DNA from: Bacteroidales bacterium
GTDB lineage: Bacteria; Bacteroidota; Bacteroidia; Bacteroidales; CG2-30-32-10
Direction: 5' to 3'
Assembly (NCBI GenBank): GCA_035353855.1
Contig: DAOQAK010000001.1
Coordinates: forward strand, 62,001-126,000
Length of the DNA: 64,000 bases
The first letter of the stretch is position 1. Every line of letters starts with the position of its first letter. Shown here one piece after another: positions 1-8,322 of this stretch. The notes beneath the pieces were generated by a model. That model was not told where the DNA came from and made no database searches. It worked only from the letters and a program-made list of their open reading frames with translations. A program made the translations under genes and the position numbers.

Positions 1-63
1 TTTGTAAAAACTTTGTGCTTCCTTTGTGGTAAAAAAATAAAATACAAATTCAAATTTCATCAA

Positions 64-1161
64 ATGAAAACATTTTTTTATTTATCAATATTTTTTTTAT
101 TTTTTCTTAATTCCCTTCAGGCTCAAAATAATGTTCTGATAAAAAACATTGAATACGATGTACCTATTATAAATAAAGACCTTTGTCAGGGTTCGGAACT
201 TTCGGAAACCGACTGGTGGAAACGAAATATTGAAACATCAAAACGCTGGTACTTTCAGCAGGCATTGATGAACAAAGCGCTTAAAGGAGAAATAAAAGTT
301 TATAATTACGATGGCAATGAATTATCTCATGATGAAATTTTTAAAAAATTAACTTATAAAGACACTATTATCAAAACGCGTACAAAACCGCCATACGACA
401 AGTACGATACTGTTATAACAAAATATATTTCACCTTCTGAAATTCACAGTTTACGCTTCCGTGAAGCATGGTATTATGATACCTTTACATTTAAAATCAG
501 AAAAGAAATCTCTGATTACAGTCCAATTATCGCTGTTGACAAGGAAGTAAAATATCAGAATAAAACAAAAATTATTTCACAGGATATGCCTTTATTCTGG
601 ATAAAAAATGTTGGCAATACTGACAAAAAAAATTATGAAACGCTTACTGATTATATTTTATACAACAGTCCGATATTTTCAAACCTTGAAACATCGATGC
701 CACAATTTGGGAATATCTTAAAAGTCTCAAACGACTCTATTTCGCGCCAGTCATATATTGAATCTCTTCTGTTCTCAGCTATTTCAGAAAAAATCAAAAC
801 ATATCCTTCAACAAACTTCAGCGATTATTATACATTTGCAATTGATAATATGACCGCTTTCAACCTAAGCGAAATTCAGGATATTGCTGCAACATGCGAC
901 ACAATGGAGATCACAAAAAATACGTTGCCAAATAAAGTTTTATTCGATACAATAATTTGTAAAGTAAAAGACATAAAAAATATTTTACTATTCCGATTTT
1001 ACGAAAAGTGGTCGCTCGATCCCAAGACAATGAGTTTGCAAAAAGATGTTGTTGCTTTATCACCTTGTGAAGTTATGTATAATGCCAGAAAAGAATTTAA
1101 AGGCATCATCCCAATGTTTACAGTGTTATTCGGAAAAGCTGTGAGATGCTTTGAAGAATAG
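64..1161 (+). CDS. GldN-like secreted protein
   Basis: Predicted exported protein of 365 residues. The ATG at 64 is preferred over an upstream ATG at 13 because it directly opens a signal peptide (MKTFFYLSIFFLFFLNSLQA, cleavage near residue 20). The middle contains a DTIIKT stretch followed by LRFREAWYYD...IRKEISDYSPI. This resembles the GldN/PorN pattern of a Tyr-Lys-Asp-Thr segment followed by an (R/E)xWYFD block that ends in a Pro-containing strand. GldN is a periplasmic partner of the T9SS/gliding motor. The block seems to recur near the C terminus (LFRFYEKWSLD...KDVVALSP), so the protein may hold two GldN-like repeats. It is not next to gldKLM, so it is a GldN paralogue at best. The fold call is inferred from motif similarity only. 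Confidence 0.55.
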   Translation: MKTFFYLSIFFLFFLNSLQAQNNVLIKNIEYDVPIINKDLCQGSELSETDWWKRNIETSKRWYFQQALMNKALKGEIKVYNYDGNELSHDEIFKKLTYKDTIIKTRTKPPYDKYDTVITKYISPSEIHSLRFREAWYYDTFTFKIRKEISDYSPIIAVDKEVKYQNKTKIISQDMPLFWIKNVGNTDKKNYETLTDYILYNSPIFSNLETSMPQFGNILKVSNDSISRQSYIESLLFSAISEKIKTYPSTNFSDYYTFAIDNMTAFNLSEIQDIAATCDTMEITKNTLPNKVLFDTIICKVKDIKNILLFRFYEKWSLDPKTMSLQKDVVALSPCEVMYNARKEFKGIIPMFTVLFGKAVRCFEE

Positions 1162-1192
1162 AAACATGATCATTCATTTTCATAAAAGGTCA

Positions 1193-1640
1193 AATTGTTT
1201 TGTCCCTACGGGACATAGCATATTTTGGGTTTTTCTTTTACCAAGCTTTTGTCCCTATCGGGACAATGAATTGGAAAAATATAGAAACTACAAAACATAT
1301 TTTTATACAGTAAGGTATTAAATATAATTTTAATGTGTATAGGAATATATTTATACCGACAGAAAAGAGTTTTGCAAAATTATTTTTTGTTTTCTGTACG
1401 GTATAACTCGTTCTAAACAGTTTTGCCTTTGCAAACCTGACAAGAACGAGTATAAATTGTTTTGTCCTTACAGGACATAATATATTTTTGGGTTTTTCTC
1501 TTTACCAAGCTTTTGTCCCGATAGGGACAATATATTGGTAAAATATATAAACTACTAAAGATATTTTCGTGCCGTTAGGTACGAAACATAATTTGATTAT
1601 GGAAAATATCTAAAAATTGTTTTACCCTTACAGGGCTTAG
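1193..1640. repeat. GTCCC/GGGAC palindromic repeats, two long copies and one partial
   Basis: Two direct copies of about 113-116 bp lie at 1193-1305 and 1454-1569, with a partial copy at 1614-1640. Each full copy has a TTTTGTCC-TACGG-GGACA-like hairpin, a spacer with TTTTTGGGTTTTTCT, the phrase ACCAAGCTTTTGTCCC, a second GTCCC...GGGAC hairpin, and AAACTAC-AAA. A fourth, diverged copy is at 26744-26820. They occupy the gap between convergent genes. No protein is encoded. Confidence 0.7.
1352..1456. repeat. TATACCGA double-hairpin repeat, copy 1
   Basis: The element consists of two stem-loops in a row. TATACCGACAGAAAA pairs with TTTTCTGTACGGTATA, and AACTCGTTCT pairs with AAGAACGAGT. The same architecture and much of the sequence recur at 30594-30697, with a degenerate relative at 60246-60312. 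It is intergenic and non-coding. Confidence 0.65.
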
Positions 1641-1694
1641 TGTATAGAAAATTTATTTCTGTAATTTCTATTTTCTGAATTCAGATTTTTAAAT

Positions 1695-3374
1695 TTAATC
1701 CGCTTTCAATTTTTTATAACGAATACGTTTTGGACCTGTATCGCCTAATCGTTTCTTTTTATTTTCTTCATATTCCGAGTAGGAACCTTCGAAGAAGTAA
1801 ACCTGCGAATCGCCTTCAAATGCGAGGATGTGAGTTGCCACTCTATCAAGGAACCAGCGGTCGTGAGAGATGATCACGGCACATCCGGCAAAGTCTTCAA
1901 GACCTTCTTCCAAAGCACGAAGTGTGTTAACATCAATATCGTTAGTAGGTTCGTCGAGCAATAATACGTTTGCTTCTTCTTTCAATGTTAATGCAAGGTG
2001 CAGACGATTCCGTTCGCCGCCCGAAAGCACACCGCATTTCTTTTCCTGGTCGGCACCACTGAAATTAAAACGTGCCACATACGCACGTGCATTCATAGAA
2101 CGCCCGCCAACAGTGATGATTTCACTGTCGCCTGAAATCACCTGGTACACGGTCTTTTCAGGATCGATGGCTGCATGCGACTGGTCAACATAACCTATTT
2201 TTACAGTTTCTCCAGTTTTAAATTCTCCTTTATCAGCTTTTTCAGAACCGATGACCATCCTGAACAATGTGGTTTTACCGGCACCGTTAGGGCCAATGAT
2301 ACCAACAATTCCGGCAGGAGGTAATGCAAAACTTAAATTCTCAAATAATAATTTCTCGCTAAATGATTTCGAAACATCTTTAGCTTCAACAACCACATTA
2401 CCTAAGCGTGGACCATTAGGAATAAATATTTCAAGTCGTTCTTCTTTTTGTTTTACATCTTCATTCAACATTTTTTCATATGCATTCAACCTTGCTTTTC
2501 CCTTAGCATGACGTGCTGATGGCGACATACGCACCCATTCTAATTCCCGTTCCAATGTTTTCCTGCGTTTGCTTTCAAATTTTTCTTCCTGAGCTAATCG
2601 TTTTGTTTTCTGGTCGAGCCATGAAGAATAATTTCCCTGCCATGGAATGCCTTCGCCACGGTCGAGTTCGAGTATCCAGCCTGCAACGTTATCAAGGAAA
2701 TAACGATCGTGTGTTACAGCAATAACAGTTCCTTTGTATTGTTTCAAATGCAACTCAAGCCATTCAACCGATTCGGCATCGAGGTGGTTGGTAGGCTCAT
2801 CAAGCAAAAGAATATCGGGTTCTTTAAGCAACAGTCGGCACAAAGCTACGCGTCTTAATTCACCTCCCGATAAATTTTTTATCAAAGCCTCACCATCAGG
2901 ACAACGCAATGCATCGAGCGCTCTTTCAAGCTTAGTATCAAGTTCCCATGCATTATGATGATCGAGCAATTCAGTAAGCGCACCCTGACGTTCGATGAGC
3001 TTATTCATCTCATCATCACTCATAGGTTCGGCAAACTTTAAATTAATTTCTTCGTACTCTTTAAGCAGATCAACAACTTCCTGAACACCTTCCTGGACAA
3101 TTTCTTTCACTGTTTTTGTTTCATCAAGCTTCGGGTCTTGTTCAAGATATCCTACAGAATAGCCCGGTGAGAAAACAACTTTACCCTGGTACGATTGTTC
3201 AATTCCAGCAATAATCTTGAGTAATGTTGATTTTCCGGAACCATTCAAACCAATGATTCCTATTTTAGCTCCATAATAAAACGAAAGATAAATATCTTTT
3301 AAAACCTGCTTGTGTGGCGGAAATATCTTACTTACGCCTACCATTGAAAATATTATTTTTTTATCGTCAGCCAT
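1695..3374 (-). CDS. ettA: Energy-dependent translational throttle protein EttA (ABC-F ATPase)
   Basis: Cytoplasmic ABC-F protein of 559 residues, close to the roughly 555 of known EttA. EttA binds the ribosomal E site and gates the first elongation steps according to the ATP/ADP ratio. The first ATPase domain has Walker A GLNGSGKST (about 42-50), signature LSGGE (168-172) and Walker B with DEPTNHLD (192-199). A charged inter-domain arm follows (about 240-320). The second domain has GPNGAGKT near 360, another LSGGE and DEPTNDID. The linker phrase FIPNGPRLG and the C-terminal PKRIRYKKLK tail are EttA hallmarks, and there are no membrane segments. It is monocistronic: the repeat-filled gap lies downstream and the upstream gene is divergent. 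Confidence 0.95.
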   Translation of the reverse strand: MADDKKIIFSMVGVSKIFPPHKQVLKDIYLSFYYGAKIGIIGLNGSGKSTLLKIIAGIEQSYQGKVVFSPGYSVGYLEQDPKLDETKTVKEIVQEGVQEVVDLLKEYEEINLKFAEPMSDDEMNKLIERQGALTELLDHHNAWELDTKLERALDALRCPDGEALIKNLSGGELRRVALCRLLLKEPDILLLDEPTNHLDAESVEWLELHLKQYKGTVIAVTHDRYFLDNVAGWILELDRGEGIPWQGNYSSWLDQKTKRLAQEEKFESKRRKTLERELEWVRMSPSARHAKGKARLNAYEKMLNEDVKQKEERLEIFIPNGPRLGNVVVEAKDVSKSFSEKLLFENLSFALPPAGIVGIIGPNGAGKTTLFRMVIGSEKADKGEFKTGETVKIGYVDQSHAAIDPEKTVYQVISGDSEIITVGGRSMNARAYVARFNFSGADQEKKCGVLSGGERNRLHLALTLKEEANVLLLDEPTNDIDVNTLRALEEGLEDFAGCAVIISHDRWFLDRVATHILAFEGDSQVYFFEGSYSEYEENKKKRLGDTGPKRIRYKKLKAD

Positions 3375-3522
3375 AATTAAATTATCAATATTGAATGTTA
3401 AATTTTAAATGATAAATTTTATGAAAGGCAAATATCGGACTTTTTGATTTATATTTTTAATATCAAACATTTTAATGTTGAAAATATTTTTCAAAAATAA
3501 ATTTCAATAAATTCCATTTCAT

Positions 3523-3530
3523 TACCTTTG
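3523..3530 (+). promoter_or_regulatory. Bacteroidota -7 box TACCTTTG for the K+ channel operon
   Basis: TACCTTTG matches the Bacteroidota -7 consensus TAnnTTTG and sits 16 bases upstream of the ATG at 3547, implying a very short leader. No convincing -33 TTTG is present at the usual spacing. Confidence 0.4.
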
Positions 3531-3546
3531 TTAATATCATCATACT

Positions 3547-4560
3547 ATGAACAGCTTTTCGCGATTAGGTAAAATCAGGTATTCTTTCCTTTTATTGCTG
3601 CTTACTGTAATAATGGGCACGATAGGTTTTAAGATTATTGAAGAATATAATTTTCTCGATTCTCTTTACATGACCATTATAACTATTGCTACAGTTGGGT
3701 TCAAGGAGATACATCCCTTAACCGACGGCGGAAAAATATTTACAATTCTTCTCATACTTACAAGTATGGGAACATTTGTTTATTCAATTTCACTCATCAC
3801 AACAAGCATTGTTGACGGTGAATTCAGAAGATATTTTAAAGATTTCAGGGCTAATTCAGAAATAAAGAAAATGGAAAATCATGTAATTGTATGCGGTTAC
3901 GGGCGTAACGGAAAAATGGCAGCATCGGAGCTTATTACACACAATAAATCTTTTGTGGTGATTGAACAAACCCACAGTGTGATAAATGAATCGGAAAACA
4001 ACAGCAAAATATTTTTTATTGAAGGTGATGCTACCGAAGATGATGTTTTAATTAAGGCAGGAGTAAAAACAGCAAAAGCACTAATAACATCGCTACCCCT
4101 GGATGCTGATAATCTTTTTGTTGTTTTATCAGCAAAGGCTCTTAATCCAAAATTAAAAATCATTAGTCGCGCATCAAGCGAAAGTTCCGAGAAAAAATTA
4201 AAAATGGCAGGAGCTGATAATATTGTACTACCCGAACACGTGGGAGGAGCACACATGGCTGCACTGGTAATGAAACCTGATGTTGTTGAATTGCTTCGTC
4301 ATATTTCTGTATATGAAACTACAACTGTTAATCTCGAAGAAATCTTTTGCTGCGATATGCATGAAAATTTCAGGAATAAAACTCTTGCCGAATTGGATAT
4401 ACGCAATAAAACAGGCGCAAACATTATTGGTTTTAAAACCAGCAAAGGTGAGTTTATTATTAATCCTTTACCTGAAACAAAAATGATTCCCGATGCAAAA
4501 CTATTTGTTCTTGGCACTCCCGAACAAATTCATAACATGAAAAATCTTCTTAAATCTTAA
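3547..4560 (+). CDS. Two-TM potassium channel with RCK (TrkA-N/TrkA-C) domains
   Basis: Inner-membrane ion channel subunit of 337 residues, of the MthK/Kch type. It has TM1 (about 10-29), a pore helix and filter TIATVGF (46-52), TM2 (about 62-88), a Rossmann RCK domain starting HVIVCGYGRNG (GxGxxG at 117-122), and a TrkA-C-like tail (about 255-337). RCK domains bind nucleotide or Ca2+ and gate the pore. The filter is TVGF instead of the usual TVGYGD, and the acidic residue after it is displaced (TVGFKE), so selectivity may be altered. It is followed after 10 bases by a lipoprotein gene and is probably cotranscribed with it. Confidence 0.88.
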   Translation: MNSFSRLGKIRYSFLLLLLTVIMGTIGFKIIEEYNFLDSLYMTIITIATVGFKEIHPLTDGGKIFTILLILTSMGTFVYSISLITTSIVDGEFRRYFKDFRANSEIKKMENHVIVCGYGRNGKMAASELITHNKSFVVIEQTHSVINESENNSKIFFIEGDATEDDVLIKAGVKTAKALITSLPLDADNLFVVLSAKALNPKLKIISRASSESSEKKLKMAGADNIVLPEHVGGAHMAALVMKPDVVELLRHISVYETTTVNLEEIFCCDMHENFRNKTLAELDIRNKTGANIIGFKTSKGEFIINPLPETKMIPDAKLFVLGTPEQIHNMKNLLKS

Positions 4561-4570
4561 TTGTCCTGAC

Positions 4571-4996
4571 ATGAAAAAAATATTCTTTATTTCCCTGATT
4601 TTTTTTCTTTTTTGTAATTGCAGTTTATTTAAATATAATATTCCTTTCGACAAAGTAGTTTTTGGTAAAGGTGGTGGATTCACCGGAAAATATGACGAAT
4701 ATTATATTGACAACAAAGGCGATTTATATAAAAAAGAAACTTCATCAAATAAATTCATTAAATCGCTACCTAAAGAAAAAATCAAAGAGATATATAATGA
4801 GATGAAGAAAAATAATTTATACGAATTGTCATTCAACAATCCTTACAATTACAATTATTATATTGAATTATTCAAAGGCAGTAAATCCAACCGGATTGTT
4901 TGGGGAAATGCCAATAATCCTCCACCAAAAGCTGTAACTGCCGTTTTTCAAAAACTGATGATGCTTACTGCCACTTCCGATATAAAAAAGCAATAA
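4571..4996 (+). CDS. Small lipoprotein of unknown function
   Basis: 141 residues with a lipoprotein signal: a hydrophobic stretch MKKIFFISLIFFLF ends in a CNCS lipobox (acylated Cys near 17). The mature part begins with a FGKGGGFTG motif and a lysine-rich middle (about 55-80). This pattern, a Gly-rich FTG start followed by a short domain ending in a predicted helix, occurs in small Bacteroidota lipoproteins without known function. It lies 10 bases after the K+ channel and 20 bases before another exported protein, so the three look like one operon. No catalytic motif is visible. Confidence 0.75.
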   Translation: MKKIFFISLIFFLFCNCSLFKYNIPFDKVVFGKGGGFTGKYDEYYIDNKGDLYKKETSSNKFIKSLPKEKIKEIYNEMKKNNLYELSFNNPYNYNYYIELFKGSKSNRIVWGNANNPPPKAVTAVFQKLMMLTATSDIKKQ

Positions 4997-5016
4997 CAAT
5001 TTTAAAAACATATTTT

Positions 5017-5616
5017 ATGAAAAAAATATTTTTTACAATTTTGTTAATGGTAAATTTTTCATCATTAGTTTTTTCGCAGCAACAACAACCCAATCCGGTA
5101 ATACTGCAAATGCCCACCGGCTGGGGCTTTGAAAGAATTAATTTACCTTTTGATTTTGCTCCGGAAATCAATTATTCCGGATTTGAAGAAATACGTTTTG
5201 CTCCCGGAATGTTTGATACCACCTCGGTAAATTATTTTACATATGCTTTTGTTGTTTGCATTGATGGAAAGAAAAATTTTCAGAAAGATGATATTAAAAA
5301 TTTTCTTGATAAATATTACAAAGGATTGTGCCTTTCTGTTGGACAACCAAAAAAGTTAACACCTGACACTGCACTTATAAAATCAGAAATTAAAGTAGTA
5401 CCATCAGCAACTGAATTGCCAATATACAGCGCAACTGTACCATTTTTCGATACATTCAGCAATGGAAGAAAAATAAATCTGTTCATGGAAATTGAAAGCA
5501 TTATTAAAACCGAAACAAATAAAACTTACCTGACCATTTTGGTAAGTGCAAATAAAAGCAATACCGAAGTTTGGAATAAATTACACGAAGTAAGAAATAA
5601 TATGATTATAAAATAG
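5017..5616 (+). CDS. Secreted protein of unknown function (PTGWGFE...FAPGMFD type)
   Basis: 199 residues with a Sec signal peptide (about 1-20, cut before QQQQ). The mature protein carries conserved-looking motifs: PTGWGFERINLPFDFAP (about 33-49), EEIRFAPGMFD (about 60-70) and a Tyr/Phe-rich strand. Such motifs are typical of uncharacterised periplasmic proteins in which the Trp-Gly and FAPGM segments are the strongest positions. No lipobox, transmembrane segment or enzyme motif is seen. It is the last gene of the three-gene channel/lipoprotein unit and ends directly at a bidirectional terminator. Confidence 0.72.
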   Translation: MKKIFFTILLMVNFSSLVFSQQQQPNPVILQMPTGWGFERINLPFDFAPEINYSGFEEIRFAPGMFDTTSVNYFTYAFVVCIDGKKNFQKDDIKNFLDKYYKGLCLSVGQPKKLTPDTALIKSEIKVVPSATELPIYSATVPFFDTFSNGRKINLFMEIESIIKTETNKTYLTILVSANKSNTEVWNKLHEVRNNMIIK

Positions 5617-5640
5617 AAAAAGCAGGCAATGCCTGCTTTT
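5617..5640. terminator. Bidirectional hairpin terminator between convergent genes
   Basis: A run of A, then GCAGGC, loop AAT, GCCTGC and a run of T: a GC stem flanked by A and T tracts on both sides. It serves the secreted-protein gene on the plus strand and the RNA helicase gene on the minus strand. Confidence 0.85.
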
Positions 5641-5643
5641 CAG

Positions 5644-7506
5644 TTATCTGAATTTCTTCTTTTCGAAATTTCTTGGTTTATCTTTTCTGTCGCCACGGGA
5701 TTCTTTATCATTACTAAATCTTCCGCCACTTCTGCGACTGCCTTCATCTCTACGACTACCTTCGCGTCTGCGGCTGCTATCACCTTTGTAGCTTCCACCA
5801 TCGCTTTTATAATTTCCTTCTTTTCCGAATTTTCTTTTTGATCTGACATGTCTTCTTTCCGATCTTTCTGATCGCTCCTGCCCTTCAGATCTTCGTTCAG
5901 AAGCAATTTCAACTTTCAATATCCTGCCATCTAAAGAATAATCATTCAGTGCTGTCATTACCTGTTCAGCATAAGGTTTTTCTATTTCAAAAAATGAATA
6001 ACTTTTCAATAAATCAATTCGTCCGATTGATATTTTTTCTCCCGGCAAAACGTCATTAATAACGCCTATTAATTTTGCAGGATTAAGTCCATCCATTTTT
6101 CCTGAATTGATAAATAAGCGCGCATAGCCTGCTTCAACGCCAGATCTATCGCCTTTTCTATCAGAACGTCTTTCACCCATATCAGAAATATTGATATCCG
6201 GTGCATTCTTATAATATTCCAGGAAACGATTAAATTCAAGGGAAACAAAACGGCAGATAATATCTTCCTTATCGAGCCATTCCAATTTGCGGAAAATCAC
6301 TGGAAGGAAATTATTCACCTGTGAATAATCAATTTCCACTTTTTCCATTCTATCGATAAAACTGAAAAGTTGTTTTTCGCAAATTTCTTTTCCGGTAGGA
6401 ATAGTAGCATGCAGAAATGATTTCTTAATTTTTTTCTCAATTTGCTTTAGCATGCTTTTTTCTTTCAGGTTAACAATGGCAATTGAAATTCCTGCTTTGC
6501 CTGTTCTTCCTGTTCGTCCGCTTCGGTGTGTATACACATCAAAATCGTCGGGTAAATTATAATTGATAACATGAGTAAGGTCATCTACATCAAGTCCGCG
6601 GGCAGCAACATCAGTAGCAATAAGCAGCTGTATGTTCCGTATCCTGAACTTTTGCATTACTGAATCGCGTTGAGCCTGCGATAAGTCGCCATGCAATGCA
6701 TCGGCATTGTATCCATCCTGTATCAGTTTATCGGCAATTTCCTGTGTTTCTTTACGTGTACGGCAAAAAACAATACCATAAATATTCGGATTAAAATCGG
6801 CAATACGTTTTAAAGCAAAATATTTATCGCGTGCATGAACCGTATAACAAACATGTTTTACATTTTCAGCGCCAGCGTTTTTTGAGCCTACAGTAATTTC
6901 AACCGGATTGTTCATGAACTTCCGTGAAATATTGGTAATAGCATCGGGCATAGTAGCCGAGAAAAGCATGGTATTCCGTTTTGCCGGAGCCTGTGCCAGA
7001 ATAGTATTGATATCATCAAGGAAACCCATGTTCAGCATTTCATCGGCTTCATCAAGCACTACTCTTTCAATTCCCGAAAGTTTAACTGCTTTTCTTTCCA
7101 GAAGATCGATCAACCTTCCGGGAGTAGCAACAACAATTTGAACACCTTTTTTTAAAGCGTTGATTTGTGTTTCAATGCTGGAACCTCCATAAACAGGGAG
7201 TATCCTGATATTATTGCAATATTTCGCAAAATCTTTTAAATCGCCTGTAATTTGCATGCACAGTTCGCGTGTGGGACATAGTACCAAAGCTCTGGGATTG
7301 GAAATATCCGGATTGGCTTCCTGTATAAGAGGAATGCCGAAAGCTGCTGTTTTTCCGGTTCCTGTTTGCGCAAGCGCTATTACATCATTACGTTTATTAA
7401 GTAATAAGGGTATTACCTGTTCCTGAACAGGCATTGGGTTTTCAAATCCCATTTCCTGAATTGCTTTGCAAATTTCAGGTATAACGGAAAGTTCTTCAAA
7501 AGTCAT
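5644..7506 (-). CDS. DEAD-box ATP-dependent RNA helicase with DbpA-type RNA-binding domain
   Basis: Cytoplasmic RNA helicase of 620 residues, DeaD/CsdA-like. It shows a Q motif (about 21-30), Walker A AQTGTGKT (46-53), DEAD box VVLDEADEM (about 149), the SAT motif, and motif VI HRSGRTGRTG (about 327). A DbpA-like RRM fold follows (about 455-535, with ARLFINSGK and YSFFEIEKPYA). The C-terminal 80 residues are very rich in Arg, Ser, Gly and Glu and probably form a disordered RNA-binding tail. This class unwinds structured RNA during ribosome assembly and cold adaptation. It lies 27 bases downstream of an RRM protein gene on the same strand, so a joint cold-responsive operon is likely. Confidence 0.92.
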   Translation of the reverse strand: MTFEELSVIPEICKAIQEMGFENPMPVQEQVIPLLLNKRNDVIALAQTGTGKTAAFGIPLIQEANPDISNPRALVLCPTRELCMQITGDLKDFAKYCNNIRILPVYGGSSIETQINALKKGVQIVVATPGRLIDLLERKAVKLSGIERVVLDEADEMLNMGFLDDINTILAQAPAKRNTMLFSATMPDAITNISRKFMNNPVEITVGSKNAGAENVKHVCYTVHARDKYFALKRIADFNPNIYGIVFCRTRKETQEIADKLIQDGYNADALHGDLSQAQRDSVMQKFRIRNIQLLIATDVAARGLDVDDLTHVINYNLPDDFDVYTHRSGRTGRTGKAGISIAIVNLKEKSMLKQIEKKIKKSFLHATIPTGKEICEKQLFSFIDRMEKVEIDYSQVNNFLPVIFRKLEWLDKEDIICRFVSLEFNRFLEYYKNAPDINISDMGERRSDRKGDRSGVEAGYARLFINSGKMDGLNPAKLIGVINDVLPGEKISIGRIDLLKSYSFFEIEKPYAEQVMTALNDYSLDGRILKVEIASERRSEGQERSERSERRHVRSKRKFGKEGNYKSDGGSYKGDSSRRREGSRRDEGSRRSGGRFSNDKESRGDRKDKPRNFEKKKFR

Positions 7507-7533
7507 TTCTATTTTCTCAATTCTGTTACAGGA

Positions 7534-7875
7534 TTAATTCCTATAACTAACTCTATTGTTGTTTCTATCGTTTCTGTCACCTCTGTCGCCTCTATCGTTA
7601 AAACCACCTCTTCTTTTTCCATCGCGGTTTTCAGTTCTAGGTTTTGCTTCTGAAACTTTAATAACTCTGCCGTCGTATTCAACTCCGTCAAGTTCTTCAA
7701 TAGCTTTTTTAGCAATTTCGTTATCTTCAATTTCAACAAAACCAAAACCTCTTGATCTGCCCGAAAATTTATCGGTAATAACTTTTGCTGATTTTACAGC
7801 ACCATACTCTCCAAATAACGATAATAAATCTTCATCGCTTACTCTGAAGCTCAAATTTGAAATAAAAATGTTCAT
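7534..7875 (-). CDS. RRM-domain RNA-binding protein
   Basis: 113 residues containing a single RNA recognition motif: RNP2 IFISNL (3-8) and RNP1 RGFGFVEI (42-49). A short Arg/Gly/Asp/Asn-rich tail follows (about 82-113). Small RRM proteins of this kind bind single-stranded RNA and are often cold-induced in Bacteroidota and cyanobacteria. It is directly upstream of the DEAD-box helicase gene on the same strand, which itself ends in an R/G/S-rich tail. A long leader of about 135 bases separates the predicted -7 box from the ATG and would allow post-transcriptional control, but I cannot demonstrate a thermosensor fold. Confidence 0.9.
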   Translation of the reverse strand: MNIFISNLSFRVSDEDLLSLFGEYGAVKSAKVITDKFSGRSRGFGFVEIEDNEIAKKAIEELDGVEYDGRVIKVSEAKPRTENRDGKRRGGFNDRGDRGDRNDRNNNRVSYRN

Positions 7876-8017
7876 AATACTTTTTTTTAAAAATGATTAA
7901 TTGATAATCGTTTTACACTGGAAAGCTGAAAATCGTTTATTATTACTACCTTAGGAGGGAATGAAAAAACCATTTACGAATTGATACCGGTTAAAACTTT
8001 ATCTTTAATTGACTGTG

Positions 8018-8025
8018 CAAAGATA
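8018..8025 (-). promoter_or_regulatory. -7 box TATCTTTG for the RRM/helicase unit
   Basis: On the minus strand TATCTTTG fits TAnnTTTG. It lies about 143 bases upstream of the RRM start codon, implying a long untranslated leader (about 7876-8012). The rest of the gap to 8322 holds the ATACCAATTGT repeat and a terminator. Confidence 0.4.
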
Positions 8026-8098
8026 GTATAAATATCAATGCCCCTGACATTTTACTTAAACTATATTAAACAATACTTTGGAAAACTTCAATGTATTG

Positions 8099-8200
8099 AT
8101 ACCAATTGTAAATTTAAAATAGTAAATTTTACAATGGCTATGCCGATAATATAGATGTTATTGTACAATTTATGGGCTATTACATATATACAATCGGTAT
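8099..8200. repeat. MITE-like element with ATACCRATTGT ends, copy 1
   Basis: About 102 bp bounded by ATACCAATTGT and ACAATCGGTAT, which are imperfect terminal inverted repeats. It contains ACAATGG-TATGCCGAT, TAGATGTTAT and TACATATATACAATCGG. It closely matches 26823-26940 apart from a 16-bp length difference in the left half. Non-coding. Confidence 0.75.
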
Positions 8201-8261
8201 TGCAAATCTAAGTGATGATATCTTTGAAGTTTGAAGTGAGAAATTCATAACTTCTTCAGAT

Positions 8262-8297
8262 AAAAAAAGCCGTCTCAAAATACTGAGGCGGTTTTAT
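8262..8297 (-). terminator. Terminator of the APC permease gene
   Basis: On the minus strand ACCGCCTCA, loop GTATTT, TGAGACGGC are followed by a run of T. It lies about 25 bases after the permease stop codon. A near-identical hairpin terminates the T9SS gene near 50306-50343. Confidence 0.8.
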
Positions 8298-8322
8298 TCT
8301 TATAATAAAAAGTAGAATCTAA

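Noticed and set aside
7876..8017. Riboswitch or cold-shock thermosensor in the RRM gene leader
   Set aside because: The leader is long, but I see no known riboswitch motif and cannot fold it reliably by eye.
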